Shown: positions 12,201-20,026 of the stretch, one piece after another | Layout: every line of letters starts with the position of its first letter | How positions within the stretch are numbered: position 1 is the first letter of the stretch | Origin: Rhodococcus opacus B4 | GTDB taxonomy: Bacteria; Actinomycetota; Actinomycetes; Mycobacteriales; Mycobacteriaceae | Direction: 5' to 3' | Length of the DNA stretch: 64,000 bases | NCBI RefSeq assembly: GCF_000010805.1 | Contig: NC_012522.1 | Span: forward strand, 5,270,001 to 5,334,000 | Notes under the pieces: generated by a model | What the model was told of the DNA's origin: nothing | What the model saw: only the letters and a program-made list of their open reading frames with translations | Databases searched by the model: none | Program-made: the position numbers and the translations under genes

Positions 12201-12525
12201 GTTCGCGGACCGCTTCGACGGGTACCGGGCGCCCGCGGTCGTGTTCAACTACCTGGGCCGCATGACGCTCGGCGAGTCCGCCGGCTCGGCGTGGTCGGGA
12301 GCGCCCGAGGGCGTGGCACTCGGCGGCTCGGTCGACCCGGCCACCCCCCTCGACCACGTGCTGCAGGTGGACGCGATCACCGAGGACACCGACGACGGTC
12401 CGGTGCTGGATTGCGAATTCGCCGCAGCGGACGGTGTTCTCACCGCCGACTCGACCCGCGCCCTCGCGGACCGGTGGGTGCAGGCGGTGACCGCGCTGGT
12501 CGCGGTCTCATCGGAACTGAAGTAA
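3280..12525 (+). CDS. Two-module non-ribosomal peptide synthetase, C-A-T-E-C-A-T-E
   Basis: A 3081-residue siderophore-type synthetase. Domain order by motif: condensation (about 1-440, HHIVVDGWS at 154); adenylation (about 470-980, [11 protein letters not shown] near 630); carrier with Ser1025; epimerization (about 1080-1530, [10 protein letters not shown] at 1210); condensation (from about 1567, HHLLLDGWS at 1704); adenylation (about 2020-2530, [11 protein letters not shown] near 2183); carrier with Ser2576; epimerization ([10 protein letters not shown] at 2764) to the end. Aligned by eye to GrsA, the binding pockets read D-S-A-D-T-G-F-V-D and D-A-Q-E-G-G-L-V-D. Acidic residues at positions 278 and 331 suggest basic substrates such as Arg, Lys or Orn; this is inference. 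There is no thioesterase, so release must be by another protein. Both condensation domains follow an E domain and are probably of the DCL type. The aryl carrier gene follows 36 bp later. Confidence 0.96.
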   Translation: MTRTSALEDIVPLSPLQQGLLFLSTVAAPDDGDDTGSAEPDVYTVQSVIRLDGPVDDDRMRASAQALLDRHAVMRTCFRPRKDGRHAGLVVRAVEVPWRTVDLTEYDPAEQERRIADLLVDDLRTWFDLAQPPLVRWLLVRLAPDSVRLLFTAHHIVVDGWSTPILVRELLEIYAAGGTANGLPAVRKYSDYLAWLGRQDHDRARALWQETLSGLDEPCLLTPPGSTRVTTDSRALELDVPAGLGDSLAEVARTSGVTLNTVLQTGWALLLSGLLGRGDVVFGATVSGRPPELAGVESMVGLFINTVPVRVRLDAAETVRDLLQRVQQGQARTLDHQYVGLSDIQRDTGLGELFDTLTIFESYPVDRDALERAQRDGGVSIAGVDGHDGTNYPLVLTAGVAETLKLIIDYRPTLLSDADAERIGARLLHILDTLAAGGSARAASVAALTASERELVLAEWAVAKPAVESGFPTVADLLSEQMSRTPHGTAVVYGDTSLTFAELASDSARLARLLIAAGVGPESRVGLALPRSAETVVAIAAVLTAGGAYLPLDPSYPADRLAHMVSDSAPTVVVTTEAVSQKFAAVLDGVSVVKLDDPAVAAELAALPTGPVTDAERRTRLHTDNAAYVIYTSGSTGLPKGVTVSHANLLDLHGAQRATTMRPAAGRTPADDPWRVLLTYPFAFDSSVAALTWLFEGHALHILPEERRSDTAFVVEYVRANRIDYVDSVPVLMNQLLDEGLLDAGASHRPAKVTVGGEAVTPALWERLAGTGGVEAYNFYGPTECTVDAAFARISGGTVAIGEPTPGTSVYVLDGWLRPVPPGVAGELYVAGAGVARGYLGRPDLTSGRFLPDPFSAPGQRMYRTGDVVRWTGSGVLEYVGRGDDQVKIRGFRVELGEVETALAAVEGVRDAVVLAHTDDRDVRRLVGYVTVDGSPSAVAVRSAAGERLPDYMVPAVVIVLDTLPVTANGKVDRKALPEPDFGALAGSGEPRTATEAALCAVFAEVLGLDRVGVEDDFFALGGDSIVSIQLVSRARRDDIRVTARQVFELRTAERLAAAVDAESGAEIPDTVEVPAEGDVPVTPIVWEALRQGGDLDRFAQARLLLAPVGLTEPVLAEAVRALLATHPLLRSRFAVTDGTPQWTVPNSVDEGPNPVRRVTVSDADAWQTVFEAERERAYAALDPAAGVMLQVVFFDFGPDRAGRVFAAVHHLVVDGVSWRILVPDLASAVEQITAGRPVALEPAGTSFRGWATGLVEAAASDRVTAGWPVWEVAVNADEPALGHRPLDRTRDTVASARSVEVHVPVDVTAHVLTSVPAAFRAGVNDVLLTALAVAVVSVRGGDVVRVDLEGHGREEQVVPGADISRTVGWFTSLYPVALDLSSLDPADVLTGGPAAGLALRRVKESLRSVPDNGIGFGLLSRLNPEYTARFDGYRPPSVMFNYLGRMTLGENTDGAWSGAPEADALGGTVDPGTPLDHVLDVNAITEDTADGPVLSCVFTAADMLDAEDTSRIAEVWVEALTALARHAEDPDAGGLSPSDLTHDTLPLTELVALEHEARENVGAAVEDVVPLTPLQQGMFFLSGLDTTGVDVYTMRTVLDIEGALDTAVLRRSAEALVARHANLRTGFRISAAGEPIGVVLGDAILPWRETDLHRLPSGDAAAEWSALLDDDRNLRFDPNTAPLLRFTLVRVGESRYRLVFTAHHLLLDGWSTPLLIQELIQLYGAAADPSVLRPVRPYSDYLTWLKQQDTERGLAVWTEALAGVEEPTLLAAAGSSLDPQIPGEISVSVPEGLSGGLLDLSRSLGITVNTAVQAAWGLLLGSVLNRPDVVFGAIVSGRVPDVAGIETMVGLFINTVPVRVGVRPQETVDEFLRRVQGEQNKVMDHQYVGLSDIQRSVGIGEMFDSLIVFESYPVDTEALEAAQRAGGIRVSHSEGQDATNFPLVLVAGLEGELDLMLEYQPALFTNDEATLLGERLVRILEQLVADRTLPTARIDVLSQSERAQVLGEWAVTESAAASGFSTVAELFAAQVDRTPDTTAVVCGDDTLTFAELGVRVARLARALIDAGVGPESKVGLALPRTTDMVVAIFAVVSAGGAYVPMDPSYPADRLAHMVSDARPTVVVSTATVAGNLGEILSDSGASLLVLDDPAVQGRLAALPGTPVTDTDRRAPLRGANTVYVIYTSGSTGVPKGVSITHANLLNLFHSHRQSLYLPTAAASGRDSIGVGHAWSFSFDASWQPTLWLLDGHTVHVFDEETMRDPDLMVRQTREHRLDFLEVTPSFLDRMVAAGLYEHEHVPATVGFGGEAVNPALWRTLREIAEGRAFNLYGPTECTVDALIAKAADAEEPLLGRAVHGGTAYVLDRLLRPVPAGVAGELYLAGNGVARGYLGRPDLTSGRFVPDPFGGAGERMYRTGDVVRWASTGSGLEYVGRADDQVKIRGFRVELGEVESALAAVAGVRDAVVIAHTDDRGVRRLVGYVTVDGALDPAVVRSVVAERLPDYMVPAAIVVVGAFPVNANGKVDRKALPEPDFGALVGSGEPRNDTEATLCAVFADVLGLDRVGVEDDFFALGGDSIVSIQLVSRLRAAGLQVSARQVFELRTAAGLAALAGIAEVPGVTVGATEADAVGDVPLTPIVWEPLEWGGDISRFSQARLLVAPLGLDVPVLERAVEGLLRTHHLLRSRFVVTGGEPDWVVPETVGAVAPLVRRVDVSALPADGWQALFTTERERAYAALDPAAGVMLQVVFFDFGPGKRGRVFVAVHHLVVDGVSWRILVPDLALAVTQVTAGEQVSLHSAGTSFRAWAAGLAEAATTERITAGWSHWQHAALADEPQLGVRPLDPALDTVSSTCSISVRVPTDVTERVLAAGSVNDVLLAALALAVASERGGDVVRVDLEGHGREEQVVPGADISRTIGWFTSMFPVALDLGGIDVADAIAGGPAAADALDEVSRSLRSVPDNGIGFGLLRRLNPEFADRFDGYRAPAVVFNYLGRMTLGESAGSAWSGAPEGVALGGSVDPATPLDHVLQVDAITEDTDDGPVLDCEFAAADGVLTADSTRALADRWVQAVTALVAVSSELK

Positions 12526-12561
12526 CCGAACACTATTCAGATGGACGACAAGGGAGATGGC

Positions 12562-12801
12562 ATGACCGACAACAACGGAACGCTCGACCGGGCGCAGATC
12601 TTCGCCGACACGGCGCGCGTCCTCGACGTCGAACTGGACGAACTGGTGGCCGACGTGAGCCTGATCGATCAGGGCCTCGACTCCGTGCGCCTGATGGCGC
12701 TCGTCGAGGAATGGCGCAACGCCGGAGCGGATGTCGACTTCGTGACGCTGGCCAGCACACCGGTTCTCGACAACTGGGTCGACGAGCTCGTGGCGAAGTG
12801 A
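12562..12801 (+). CDS. Stand-alone aryl carrier protein (EntB C-terminal type)
   Basis: A 79-residue carrier protein. LIDQGLDSVRLMAL and VDFVTLASTPVLDNWVDEL follow the aryl carrier domain of EntB/VibB almost residue for residue as I remember it; Ser41 in GLDS is the phosphopantetheine site. It should hold 2,3-dihydroxybenzoate or salicylate as a thioester and offer it to the first condensation domain of the NRPS. In enterobactin-like systems this domain is usually fused to an isochorismatase; here it is free. I chose the ATG at 12562 because AAGGGAGA precedes it by 4 nt; an in-frame ATG at 12541 has no such site. The stop overlaps the GTG of the exporter, indicating translational coupling. 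Confidence 0.85.
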   Translation: MTDNNGTLDRAQIFADTARVLDVELDELVADVSLIDQGLDSVRLMALVEEWRNAGADVDFVTLASTPVLDNWVDELVAK

Positions 12802-14069
12802 ATCGGGGCTCGATCATCGTGCAGATCCTCGACAAACTGGTCATCGACATCGACCCGCTGCGGACCAGCCGCGAGTTCCGGTACATCTTCGTCGCCCGGG
12901 TGGTGTCGATCTTCGGGCTCGGCTTCCTCGTCGTGGCGATCCCCCTGCAGATGTACGAGCTCACCCGCTCCACCGCACACGTGGCGGCCGTCGCAACGGT
13001 GCTGGGACTCACCACGTTCGGTGCCACGTTCGTCGGCGGCGCACTCGCCGATCGGTGTGATCGCCGACGGGTCATCGCGATCGCCCGCGGCACGGCCGGG
13101 GTGTTCTTCGCCGTGCTGGCCGTCAACGCGTTCCTTCCCGAACCGCAGGTGTGGGTGATCTACCTGTGCGCCGTCGTGGACGGGGCGTGCGGCGGCATCT
13201 CGGCGACGGCGCTGATGGCCGTGACCCCCAGCCTCATTCCGCGGGACAAGCTGGCCGCGGCGGGGGCGCTCATGGCCCTGACCGCGGATCTCGGATCGAT
13301 GATCGGTCCCGCGCTCGGCGGTGTCGTGATCGCGCTCGGCGGGGTCGGCGCCAACTACACGCTGGCCGCGATCACCACCGCGATCACGACGTTCTGCATC
13401 ACCCGGCTGCCCTCGCTCCCACCGCCCAACGAGGTGTCCGAGTCGCCGCTGCGGTCGGTGGCCGGGGGATTCCGGTTCGCGATCGGCGACCGGGTGATCG
13501 GCGGACTGCTGCTCGCCGGGTTCGTATCGATGCTCCTCGCCGGCTGGGCCGTCCTCATTCCCGAATACGCCGCCGAGGTACTCGGCGTCGGCCCCGCTGC
13601 CATGGGTCTGCTGTATGCGGCGCCCGCGATCGGCGCCGTCGTCGGTTCCCTCACCAGCGGCTGGACGGGGACGGTGCGACGGTCCGGACTCGCCGTGTTC
13701 GCCGCGATGCTGATCTCCGCGGCCGGACTGGTGGGGGCAGGCGCTGTCGGGTCGGTGATCGTCGCCGTGGCCGGGCTGCTCGCACACGGCTTCGGGGAGG
13801 CGGTGGCCGACATCCTCCGCTTCGCGACGGTGCAGAAGTACACGCCGGACGAGTACCACGGGCGGATCGCCGGGGTGTGGACCGCGCAGGTCACCGCCGG
13901 CGCGTCGGTCGGCGCGTTCGTCGCGGGCGTGGTCGCGGCCGTGGTCCCGGTGCACCTGGCGCTGACCGTCTACGGCGCCACCGGGTTGGTGGCGACGGTG
14001 CTGCTCTGGGCGATTCTGCCGACGCTGCGCCGACTGGACGAGAGCCGGACGCCGACGCCCGTGGCCTAA
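12798..14069 (+). CDS. MFS exporter, EntS-like siderophore efflux
   Basis: A 423-residue major facilitator with about 12 hydrophobic segments. The loop motif ADRCDRRRVIAIA (GxLaDrxdRRrv) after the second transmembrane segment is typical of the EntS/DHA3 branch that exports enterobactin and other catecholates. The GTG at 12798 overlaps the stop of the aryl carrier gene (GTGA), so the two are co-translated; a second GTG at 12819 is a possible alternative start. The context makes export of the finished siderophore the likely job. The substrate cannot be read from the sequence. Confidence 0.82.
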   Translation: MNRGSIIVQILDKLVIDIDPLRTSREFRYIFVARVVSIFGLGFLVVAIPLQMYELTRSTAHVAAVATVLGLTTFGATFVGGALADRCDRRRVIAIARGTAGVFFAVLAVNAFLPEPQVWVIYLCAVVDGACGGISATALMAVTPSLIPRDKLAAAGALMALTADLGSMIGPALGGVVIALGGVGANYTLAAITTAITTFCITRLPSLPPPNEVSESPLRSVAGGFRFAIGDRVIGGLLLAGFVSMLLAGWAVLIPEYAAEVLGVGPAAMGLLYAAPAIGAVVGSLTSGWTGTVRRSGLAVFAAMLISAAGLVGAGAVGSVIVAVAGLLAHGFGEAVADILRFATVQKYTPDEYHGRIAGVWTAQVTAGASVGAFVAGVVAAVVPVHLALTVYGATGLVATVLLWAILPTLRRLDESRTPTPVA

Positions 14070-14109
14070 CATCGCATGCACACGTGGCATGGAGGGCAGG
14101 CTTCTGCAA

Positions 14110-15060
14110 ATGACCGAACGCAGGTTCTCGCTCGATCAGCGGATCGTCGCTGCCCTCCAGGTCGACGGGCGGTGCTCGTGGAGCCGGATCGCGCAGGCGC
14201 TCGGCGAACCCGAGCGGAACGTCACCCGGCACGGGATCGCGCTCCTCGAGTCCGGCCGGGTGGCTGTCACCGCCGTCGCGAACAGCGGCGGCACCGCGAT
14301 CGTCCGCCTCCAGTGCTCCCCGGGAACGGTGCGGGTGGCGGCGAGCGCCCTCGCCCAGCGCAGCGACTGCATCTTCGTGTACATCCTCACCGGCACCGCC
14401 GACTGTGTGGCGGAGATCCACGTGTCCCGGGACCGCCTCCCGAAACTCGTCATGGACGAACTGCCCGCGACGATGGGCGTCGTCCGGAGCTGGACCGACC
14501 CCGTGCTGCGGTACTTCCGCACGGTCCGCGAATGGGAGGCCGGGGTGCTGACCCCCGCCGAGAAGGAATCGATCGGCGGGGTGGCGCCTCCAGCGTCCTT
14601 CCTCACCGATCTGGACCGCGGCACCCGGGATCCCGTCGATCGCACCATCATCCGTGAACTCATGCAGAACGGAAGGGTGGGCACCACGGCGCTCGCCCGG
14701 ACCGCGGGGGTGTCCGAGGCGACGGCCCGGCGGCGCGTCCAGTCACTGCTCACCGAGGGGGCGATCAGTCTCCGCGTGGTGGTGGATCCGGCGATGTTCG
14801 GGCTGCGGGCCGAGGCGATGCTGTTCATCAAGACCCAGCGCAACCGGATCGAACCACTGGTGCGGGGGATGCTCGAGATGCCCTACGTGCGGTACGCCGC
14901 GGGCACGGCGGGCGAGTACCAGGTGGTCGCCAACATCGCCGCGCCCGACGAGTCGGTGCTCTACGACTACATCACGACCGCCCCGTGGGTGGCGGACGCG
15001 CTGGCGCTGGAAACCAACATGGTGGTGCAGGCGGTCAAGCGCAGCGGTCGGGTGATGTGA
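14110..15060 (+). CDS. Lrp/AsnC family regulator with two tandem AsnC units
   Basis: About 316 residues, twice the usual Lrp length. An N-terminal winged HTH (LDQRIVAALQVDGRCSWSRI) and ligand-like domain are followed by a second HTH (DRTIIRELMQNGRVGTTALA, with SEATARRRVQSL as recognition helix) and a second RAM-type domain ending near the C-terminus. Such double proteins can act with fewer subunits than octameric Lrp. The start is set by GGAGGGCAGG about 10 nt upstream; an in-frame ATG at 14089 is possible. It lies upstream of, and in the same direction as, the DUF3311/symporter/amidase operon and is the obvious candidate to control it. Confidence 0.85.
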   Translation: MTERRFSLDQRIVAALQVDGRCSWSRIAQALGEPERNVTRHGIALLESGRVAVTAVANSGGTAIVRLQCSPGTVRVAASALAQRSDCIFVYILTGTADCVAEIHVSRDRLPKLVMDELPATMGVVRSWTDPVLRYFRTVREWEAGVLTPAEKESIGGVAPPASFLTDLDRGTRDPVDRTIIRELMQNGRVGTTALARTAGVSEATARRRVQSLLTEGAISLRVVVDPAMFGLRAEAMLFIKTQRNRIEPLVRGMLEMPYVRYAAGTAGEYQVVANIAAPDESVLYDYITTAPWVADALALETNMVVQAVKRSGRVM

Positions 15061-15071
15061 CGGATTTCGAC

Positions 15072-15099
15072 ATCAGACTGTCCCTCCGGCGCGTCTGAT
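15072..15099 (+). other. Inverted repeat after the AsnC gene
   Basis: ATCAGAC and GTCTGAT form a 7-bp perfect inverted repeat with a 14-nt spacer, starting 11 nt after the regulator stop. It may be a weak terminator or an operator for the following operon. Confidence 0.35.
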
Positions 15100-15157
15100 T
15101 GCGATCTCCGACAGTCCGGTGGCCGATTTCGCCGAACCTCCCTGAGCGGTTGAGTGC

Positions 15158-15173
15158 TGTGATCCGGACCACG
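15158..15173. promoter_or_regulatory. Degenerate CRP/GlxR-type site
   Basis: TGTGATCCGGACCACG matches 8 of the 10 fixed positions of TGTGA-N6-TCACA. It is 38 bp upstream of the DUF3311 gene. This would fit catabolite control of the symporter/amidase operon but is only a by-eye match. Confidence 0.35.
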
Positions 15174-15211
15174 CATGCTTCCTCTACTCCCTGGATGGAA
15201 GAAGGAACAGC

Positions 15212-15481
15212 ATGCAACGAGAAGCCATTCTCGGGGCGATCGAGGATTCACCGCAGCGCCGCTGGCTGCTGCTCGTCCCGGTCGCCCCGGTGCTCGCGCT
15301 CGTCACCGCCGTGTGGCTGCCGTTTGTGAACACGGCCGATCTGTGGCTGGGGATGCCCCGGCTGCTCGTCTGGTGCTCGGCGTGGGTGCTCCTGCTGCTG
15401 CCCGCGCTGGCGGCGGTGGAGTTCGGACTGGTCCGGCCGTTCGAGGACGGCCTCCGCCTCGAGGAAGCGAGCCCGCGATGA
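15212..15481 (+). CDS. DUF3311 small membrane protein, symporter partner
   Basis: An 89-residue protein with two hydrophobic segments (about 21-38 and 49-68) joined by a short loop, ending in a charged tail. Length and layout fit the DUF3311 family, which is regularly encoded directly before SSS-type sodium:solute symporters and is thought to be an accessory subunit. The ATG has GAAGGAAC upstream. The stop overlaps the symporter start (ATGA), so the pair is translationally coupled. Confidence 0.75.
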   Translation: MQREAILGAIEDSPQRRWLLLVPVAPVLALVTAVWLPFVNTADLWLGMPRLLVWCSAWVLLLLPALAAVEFGLVRPFEDGLRLEEASPR

Positions 15482-16950
15482 CGAACTCTGCTCTGTGGAT
15501 CACCCTGGCCGGCATGATCGGTCTCGCCGTGATCGCCGTCGGCGGGCGCCGCAAGCGCGCTCAGAACCTGAGCGAGTGGACGGTCGGCAAGCGGAATTTC
15601 GGTGTGGTGACCAGCTTCTTCCTGCAGGCCGGTGAATCGTTCACCACGTTCACGTTCCTCGGCGTCGCCGGTATCGCGTTCACCGCGGGCATCGGCGCCA
15701 CCTACGCCATCCCGTACATCCCGCTCGGCTACGTGGCGCTGTACTTCATCGGACCGCGGATCTGGAAGCTCAGCAAGGATCGCGGGTACATCACCCAGGC
15801 CGACTTCTTCGCCGACCGCTACCGCAGCCCCCTCCTCGGCCGGCTGGTCGCGTTGTGCGGCATCATCTTCCTGCTGCCGTACCTGCAGTTGCAGATCACC
15901 GGCCTCGGCCTCATCGTCCGCCTCGTCACGGGCAGCGCGAGTTCGGGCACGCTCAGCATGATCGTCGCGACCGTCCTCGTCGTCGGGTTCGTGCTGTGGG
16001 CCGGCATCCACGGCCTGGCGCGCACCGCCTACGTCAAGGACGTCCTGATCCTGCTCGCCGTCGTGGTGCTGTCCATCGTGATCCCGCTGCACTTCGCCGG
16101 TGGCATCGGTGACGTGTTCGGCCAGATCGCGCAGACCCACAGCGAGATGCTCACCGTGAACCCCGGCGCCTACGACAAGGTCTGGTGGACCACCAGCCTG
16201 CTGATCTCCGCGATCGGCTGCGGCTTCCTCACCACCCCGCACCTGTGGCCGCCGCTGCTCGCCGCGAAGAACGGTCGAGTGATCCGCTCCAACAACACTT
16301 TTCTTCCCATGTACCAGGTCGTCATGATCCTCCCGATCATGCTGGGTTTCGTCGGGATCCTCGCACTGAACCCGAACACCAGCAGCAACGCGGTCCTGCT
16401 CACGCTGGCCGGGGGAGCGCTGCCGAACTGGGCGCTCGGACTGATCGCGATCGCCGCAGCCTCTGCCGCGATGCTGCCCGCCGGCGCCATCTGCATCGGC
16501 ATCTCCACCCTGGCGTCGCACAACCTGGTGAAGATCGAGAGCGAGCGCACGAAACTCCGGTTCAACCACCTCGTCGTGATCGCCGCCGCCACCATGGCCC
16601 TGGTGCTCGGCCTGACCCGCCCCGACCTGCTGGCCAATCTGCTGCTGCTCACGTTCGGCGGTCTCAGCCAGCTCGCTCCGGGTCTGGCGCTGGCCCTGCC
16701 GGAGAAGCCGCTGCTCGCCAAGCAGTCCGTGTTCGCCGGACTCGTCGTAGGCATGCTCACCGTCATCGTGATGACCGTCTTCGAACTGAACCTCGCCAAC
16801 ATCGACGCCGGTATCTGCGGCCTCGTCCTCAACCTCGCGGTGATCGCCGTCGTGGAGGCCGTCGTCCGCGCCACCCGTCCCCGCACCCCGGCCCACGCAC
16901 CGGCGGACGACCGTACCGCCACCACCCCGATCCTGGAGACCTCGAAATGA
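15478..16950 (+). CDS. Sodium:solute symporter (SSS family)
   Basis: A 490-residue polytopic protein with about 13 membrane segments. The region around GKRNFGVVTSFFLQAGESFT, the YIPLGYVALYFIGPRIWKLS segment and the DRYRSPLLGRLVAL loop are typical of the SSS family branch that takes up monocarboxylates, amino acids or related solutes with sodium. It overlaps DUF3311 upstream and the amidase downstream by 4 bp each. The three genes are therefore one operon, and the substrate is probably an amide or a compound released by the amidase. Confidence 0.85.
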   Translation: MTNSALWITLAGMIGLAVIAVGGRRKRAQNLSEWTVGKRNFGVVTSFFLQAGESFTTFTFLGVAGIAFTAGIGATYAIPYIPLGYVALYFIGPRIWKLSKDRGYITQADFFADRYRSPLLGRLVALCGIIFLLPYLQLQITGLGLIVRLVTGSASSGTLSMIVATVLVVGFVLWAGIHGLARTAYVKDVLILLAVVVLSIVIPLHFAGGIGDVFGQIAQTHSEMLTVNPGAYDKVWWTTSLLISAIGCGFLTTPHLWPPLLAAKNGRVIRSNNTFLPMYQVVMILPIMLGFVGILALNPNTSSNAVLLTLAGGALPNWALGLIAIAAASAAMLPAGAICIGISTLASHNLVKIESERTKLRFNHLVVIAAATMALVLGLTRPDLLANLLLLTFGGLSQLAPGLALALPEKPLLAKQSVFAGLVVGMLTVIVMTVFELNLANIDAGICGLVLNLAVIAVVEAVVRATRPRTPAHAPADDRTATTPILETSK

Positions 16951-18374
16951 CCATCGACCACTACTCGACCGCGCGAGAGATGCTCGCCGCACTCCGCAGC
17001 AGGGAGATCTCGGCCCGTGAGCTGCTCGGCCTGCACACGGACCGGATCGCGCAGGTGAATCCGACGGTCAACGCGCTCGTCAGCCTCGACCTCGAGCGCG
17101 CGCACGCCGCCGCCGCGGACGCCGACGAGCAGACGGCCGCCGGCGCCCCGGTGGGTCCGCTGCACGGACTGCCGTTCGCGTTCAAGGACACTCACGACGT
17201 CGCCGGGTTCCCCACGATCGCCGGTTCGCCGCTGCTCGTCGACAACGTGGCGGAGACCAGTGAACTGATCGCCGAACGGGTCACCGGGGCCGGGGCCGTC
17301 ACGATCGGCAAGTCGAACGTCCCCGAATTCGCTGCGGGTTCGCACACGTTCAACACCGTCTTCGGGACCACCACCAACCCGTACGACGCCACGAAGAGTG
17401 CGGGCGGGTCGAGTGGCGGTGCCGCGGCGGCGCTCGCTGCGGGGCTGGTGCCGCTCGCCGACGGCAGCGACATGGGCGGCTCGCTGCGCAACCCGGCGTC
17501 GTTCTGCAACGTCGTCGGTCTGCGTCCCACCCCGGGCCGCGTGCCGTGCTGGCCCAACAGTGCGCCGTGGGACTCGCTCGTGACACAGGGGCCGATGGCC
17601 CGCAACGTCGACGACCTGGAACTGCTGCTGTCGGTGATCTCCGGACCCGACGCGCGGATCCGCAGCTCGTTCAGCGCCGACGCGCTCGCGCCCCGGCTCG
17701 GTGTCGCCGGCCTGCAGGGTCTGCGCGTCGCGGTGTCCGCGGACCTGAACGGCCTCTTCCCCCTGGACGCGCCGGTCCGCGACATCCACGACCGGCAGTC
17801 GTCGATCTTCGCCGCCGCGGGTGCGGTGGTGGCCGAGGACGCGCCGTCGATTCCCGACGCCGAGTGGGTGTTCCGCACCCTGCGGGCATGGCGGTTCAAG
17901 ATCGACCTCGGCGCGCAGGCGGACGCGACCCCCGGCATGTTGAAGCCGTCGCTGCTCGACAACATCCGGCAGGCCGACCGGCTGTCCGCCGACGACATCG
18001 CGAAGGCCATGGTGGCGCAGGCGGAGATCCAGGCTCGCGCCGTCGAATTCTTCTCCCGCCACGACGTTCTGGTGCTGCCCGTGTCCCAGGTGCTGCCGTT
18101 CGACGCCGAACTCGAGTACCCGGCCGCGGTCGACGGCCGCCGCTGCGACGACTACCTCGACTGGATGACGTCGGCGCTGACCGTGACGGTGCTGGGGTGC
18201 CCCGCGATCTCCGTCCCCGCCGGGTTCAGCGCCGACGGTCTGCCGGTCGGCGTGCAGATCGTCGCCGCCCCCGGCAACGACCTGTTCCTGCTCGACGTCG
18301 CGCGGGCCTACGAGCAGCTCAACCCGGTCGGGGCCACCCGACCGCACCTGCTCGACGGGGCCGCACGCGTCTAA
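16947..18374 (+). CDS. Amidase (amidase signature family)
   Basis: A 475-residue cytoplasmic hydrolase. The Ser-cisSer-Lys triad is visible: Lys80 in AFKDT, Ser155/Ser156 in AGGSSGGAAAAL, and nucleophile Ser179 in GSDMGGSLRNPA. The length is normal for the family. It should hydrolyse an amide to a carboxylate plus ammonia. Its ATG overlaps the symporter stop, so transport and hydrolysis are coupled. The actual substrate is unknown. Confidence 0.9.
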   Translation: MTIDHYSTAREMLAALRSREISARELLGLHTDRIAQVNPTVNALVSLDLERAHAAAADADEQTAAGAPVGPLHGLPFAFKDTHDVAGFPTIAGSPLLVDNVAETSELIAERVTGAGAVTIGKSNVPEFAAGSHTFNTVFGTTTNPYDATKSAGGSSGGAAAALAAGLVPLADGSDMGGSLRNPASFCNVVGLRPTPGRVPCWPNSAPWDSLVTQGPMARNVDDLELLLSVISGPDARIRSSFSADALAPRLGVAGLQGLRVAVSADLNGLFPLDAPVRDIHDRQSSIFAAAGAVVAEDAPSIPDAEWVFRTLRAWRFKIDLGAQADATPGMLKPSLLDNIRQADRLSADDIAKAMVAQAEIQARAVEFFSRHDVLVLPVSQVLPFDAELEYPAAVDGRRCDDYLDWMTSALTVTVLGCPAISVPAGFSADGLPVGVQIVAAPGNDLFLLDVARAYEQLNPVGATRPHLLDGAARV

Positions 18375-18400
18375 CCGGGGGCCCGGCGACGTTTGCCGAC

Positions 18401-18447
18401 CGAATCGCCAGATGCCGACGCAATTGCTTCGGCATCTGGCGAATTCG
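18401..18447. terminator. Bidirectional terminator between amidase and dctA
   Basis: CGAATCGCCAGATGCCGA and TCGGCATCTGGCGAATTCG pair over 18 bp with one bulged base around a 10-nt loop. The flanking genes converge here, so the hairpin can end transcripts from both sides. Confidence 0.75.
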
Positions 18448-18468
18448 TGTGCAACGGCCGGGTCGCGG

Positions 18469-19899
18469 TCAGCGCCCGGTGGCGTGCGCGGGCGTCGTCG
18501 CAGCGTCGAGCCGTTCGTGATCGATGCGTGACACCTGCGGTTGCTGTTCCAGGATCTCCAGGTCGAAGTCGTTCTCGACCTCATCCTCGACCGGAGGAAG
18601 TGCTTCGCCGGAGAAGACGCGGCGGGCTCGGTCGACGTCGAGTTCGCGGTTCCATTTGGCGACGAACAGGGTGGCGACGGCGTTGCCGATGAAGTTCACC
18701 AGGGCGCGGCATTCGGACATGAACTTGTCGATGCCGAAGATCAGCATGATGCCGGCCGCGGGGATGGTGCCGAGCGTGCTCAATGTTGCTGTCAGTGCGA
18801 TGAATCCGCCTCCGGCGACACCGGCGGCGCCCTTCGACGTCAACAGCATGACCCCGAGCAGGCCGAGTTGCTGCGGAATGGACAGGTCGGTGTTGGTGGC
18901 CTGCGCGATGTACAGCGCGGCGAGGGAGAGGTAGATGGCGGCCCCGTCGAGGTTGAAACTGTAGCCGGTGGGCACGACGAGACCGACCGTGGTCTTCTTG
19001 ACTCCCGCGTACTCCAGCTTCCGCATCAACCCCGGCAGTGCGGGCTCGGCGGTGGACGTGCCGAGAATGAGCAGAAGCTCTTCCTTGAAGAAGCCGAGCA
19101 TGCGGAAGATGTTGAGCCGCAGATACGCCATGACCGATCCGAGAACCACGAACACGAAGAACGCGGACGTGGCGTAGAAGAGCAGGATCAAGCTGCCGAG
19201 ACTGGTCAGGGTGGAGACACCGTACTTGCCGATGGCGAAGGCCATGGCCCCGAAAGCGCCGAGCGGCGCGAGTTTCATGATGAAGCTCAGCACCTTGAAG
19301 ACCACGGCGGTGAGGCGTTCGACGGCGTCCCGGATCGGCGCGGCGATCTGTCCCACCGCGTTGACGGCGACTCCGAAGATGACGGCGAGGAAGATGACCT
19401 GCAGGATGTCGCCCTCGACGAACGGTCCGAACACGCTGTCGGGGACCAGGTGGGTGATGAATTCCCACCACTGCTTCTCTTCGCCGGCCTGGATGAGTTT
19501 GCTCGCGGAATCGGTGGTCTCGAGGGACGATGCGTCGGCATTCACTCCGTCTCCGAGGCGGAAGAGGTTGATCGCGACGAGTCCGGTGAGCAGCGCGAGG
19601 ATCGTCCCGATCTGGAAGTAGGTGAGCGCCTTGATTCCGGTCAGCCCGACCTTTTTCAGGTCGGCGACACTGGCGATGCCGCCGACGATCGTCAGGAACA
19701 CGATCGGGCAGATCAGCATCTTCATCGCCGTGATGAACGTGGTGCCGATCGGCTCCATGGCCTCGCCGGTGTCCGGCCAGAGCCACCCGACCAGGATGCC
19801 GAGCACGATCGCGATGAGAACCCAGAAGTACAGTTGCCTGTACCAGGGTTTCTTCACGGTGGCCGGTCGGTAACTCGCTGCGCTGCTGGGTGTTTCCAT
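18469..19899 (-). CDS. dctA: Dicarboxylate:cation symporter (DAACS family, DctA-like)
   Basis: A 476-residue transporter with the DAACS fold. MKMLICPIVFLTIVGGIAS marks TM2. The serine-rich reentrant loop is ILGTSTAEPALPGLM. TM7 carries PTGYSFNLDGAAIYL, and hairpin 2 is LLTSKGAAGVAGGGFIAL. It imports C4-dicarboxylates such as malate, succinate or fumarate with protons or sodium. The start is the ATG at 19899, with GAGG 8 nt upstream; a GTG at 19908 is in frame but less well placed. It lies 127 bp downstream of the malate/tartrate-type dehydrogenase on the same strand, so the two probably form a uptake-plus-oxidation unit. Confidence 0.88.
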   Translation of the reverse strand: METPSSAASYRPATVKKPWYRQLYFWVLIAIVLGILVGWLWPDTGEAMEPIGTTFITAMKMLICPIVFLTIVGGIASVADLKKVGLTGIKALTYFQIGTILALLTGLVAINLFRLGDGVNADASSLETTDSASKLIQAGEEKQWWEFITHLVPDSVFGPFVEGDILQVIFLAVIFGVAVNAVGQIAAPIRDAVERLTAVVFKVLSFIMKLAPLGAFGAMAFAIGKYGVSTLTSLGSLILLFYATSAFFVFVVLGSVMAYLRLNIFRMLGFFKEELLLILGTSTAEPALPGLMRKLEYAGVKKTTVGLVVPTGYSFNLDGAAIYLSLAALYIAQATNTDLSIPQQLGLLGVMLLTSKGAAGVAGGGFIALTATLSTLGTIPAAGIMLIFGIDKFMSECRALVNFIGNAVATLFVAKWNRELDVDRARRVFSGEALPPVEDEVENDFDLEILEQQPQVSRIDHERLDAATTPAHATGR

Positions 19900-20026
19900 G
19901 ACATTCACCTCGGTGAGAGTGTTCAGGTATGAAGACGGGGCGGCCGAGAGTTACCGACCGTTCGAGGGGTGGGGGCCCGACCCGGCGATTCTGCCGAGCC
20001 GGGCCGGCTGCGCCGGTGGTGCGTGA

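Noticed and set aside
10546-12357. Minus-strand frame of about 600 codons opposite the last NRPS module
   Set aside because: Same GC artefact; no motif, start or ribosome site.
1-14069. Assigning the product as rhodochelin, heterobactin or another named siderophore
   Set aside because: The initiating and terminating modules are outside the window, and the visible E-rich order does not clearly match the architectures I remember.
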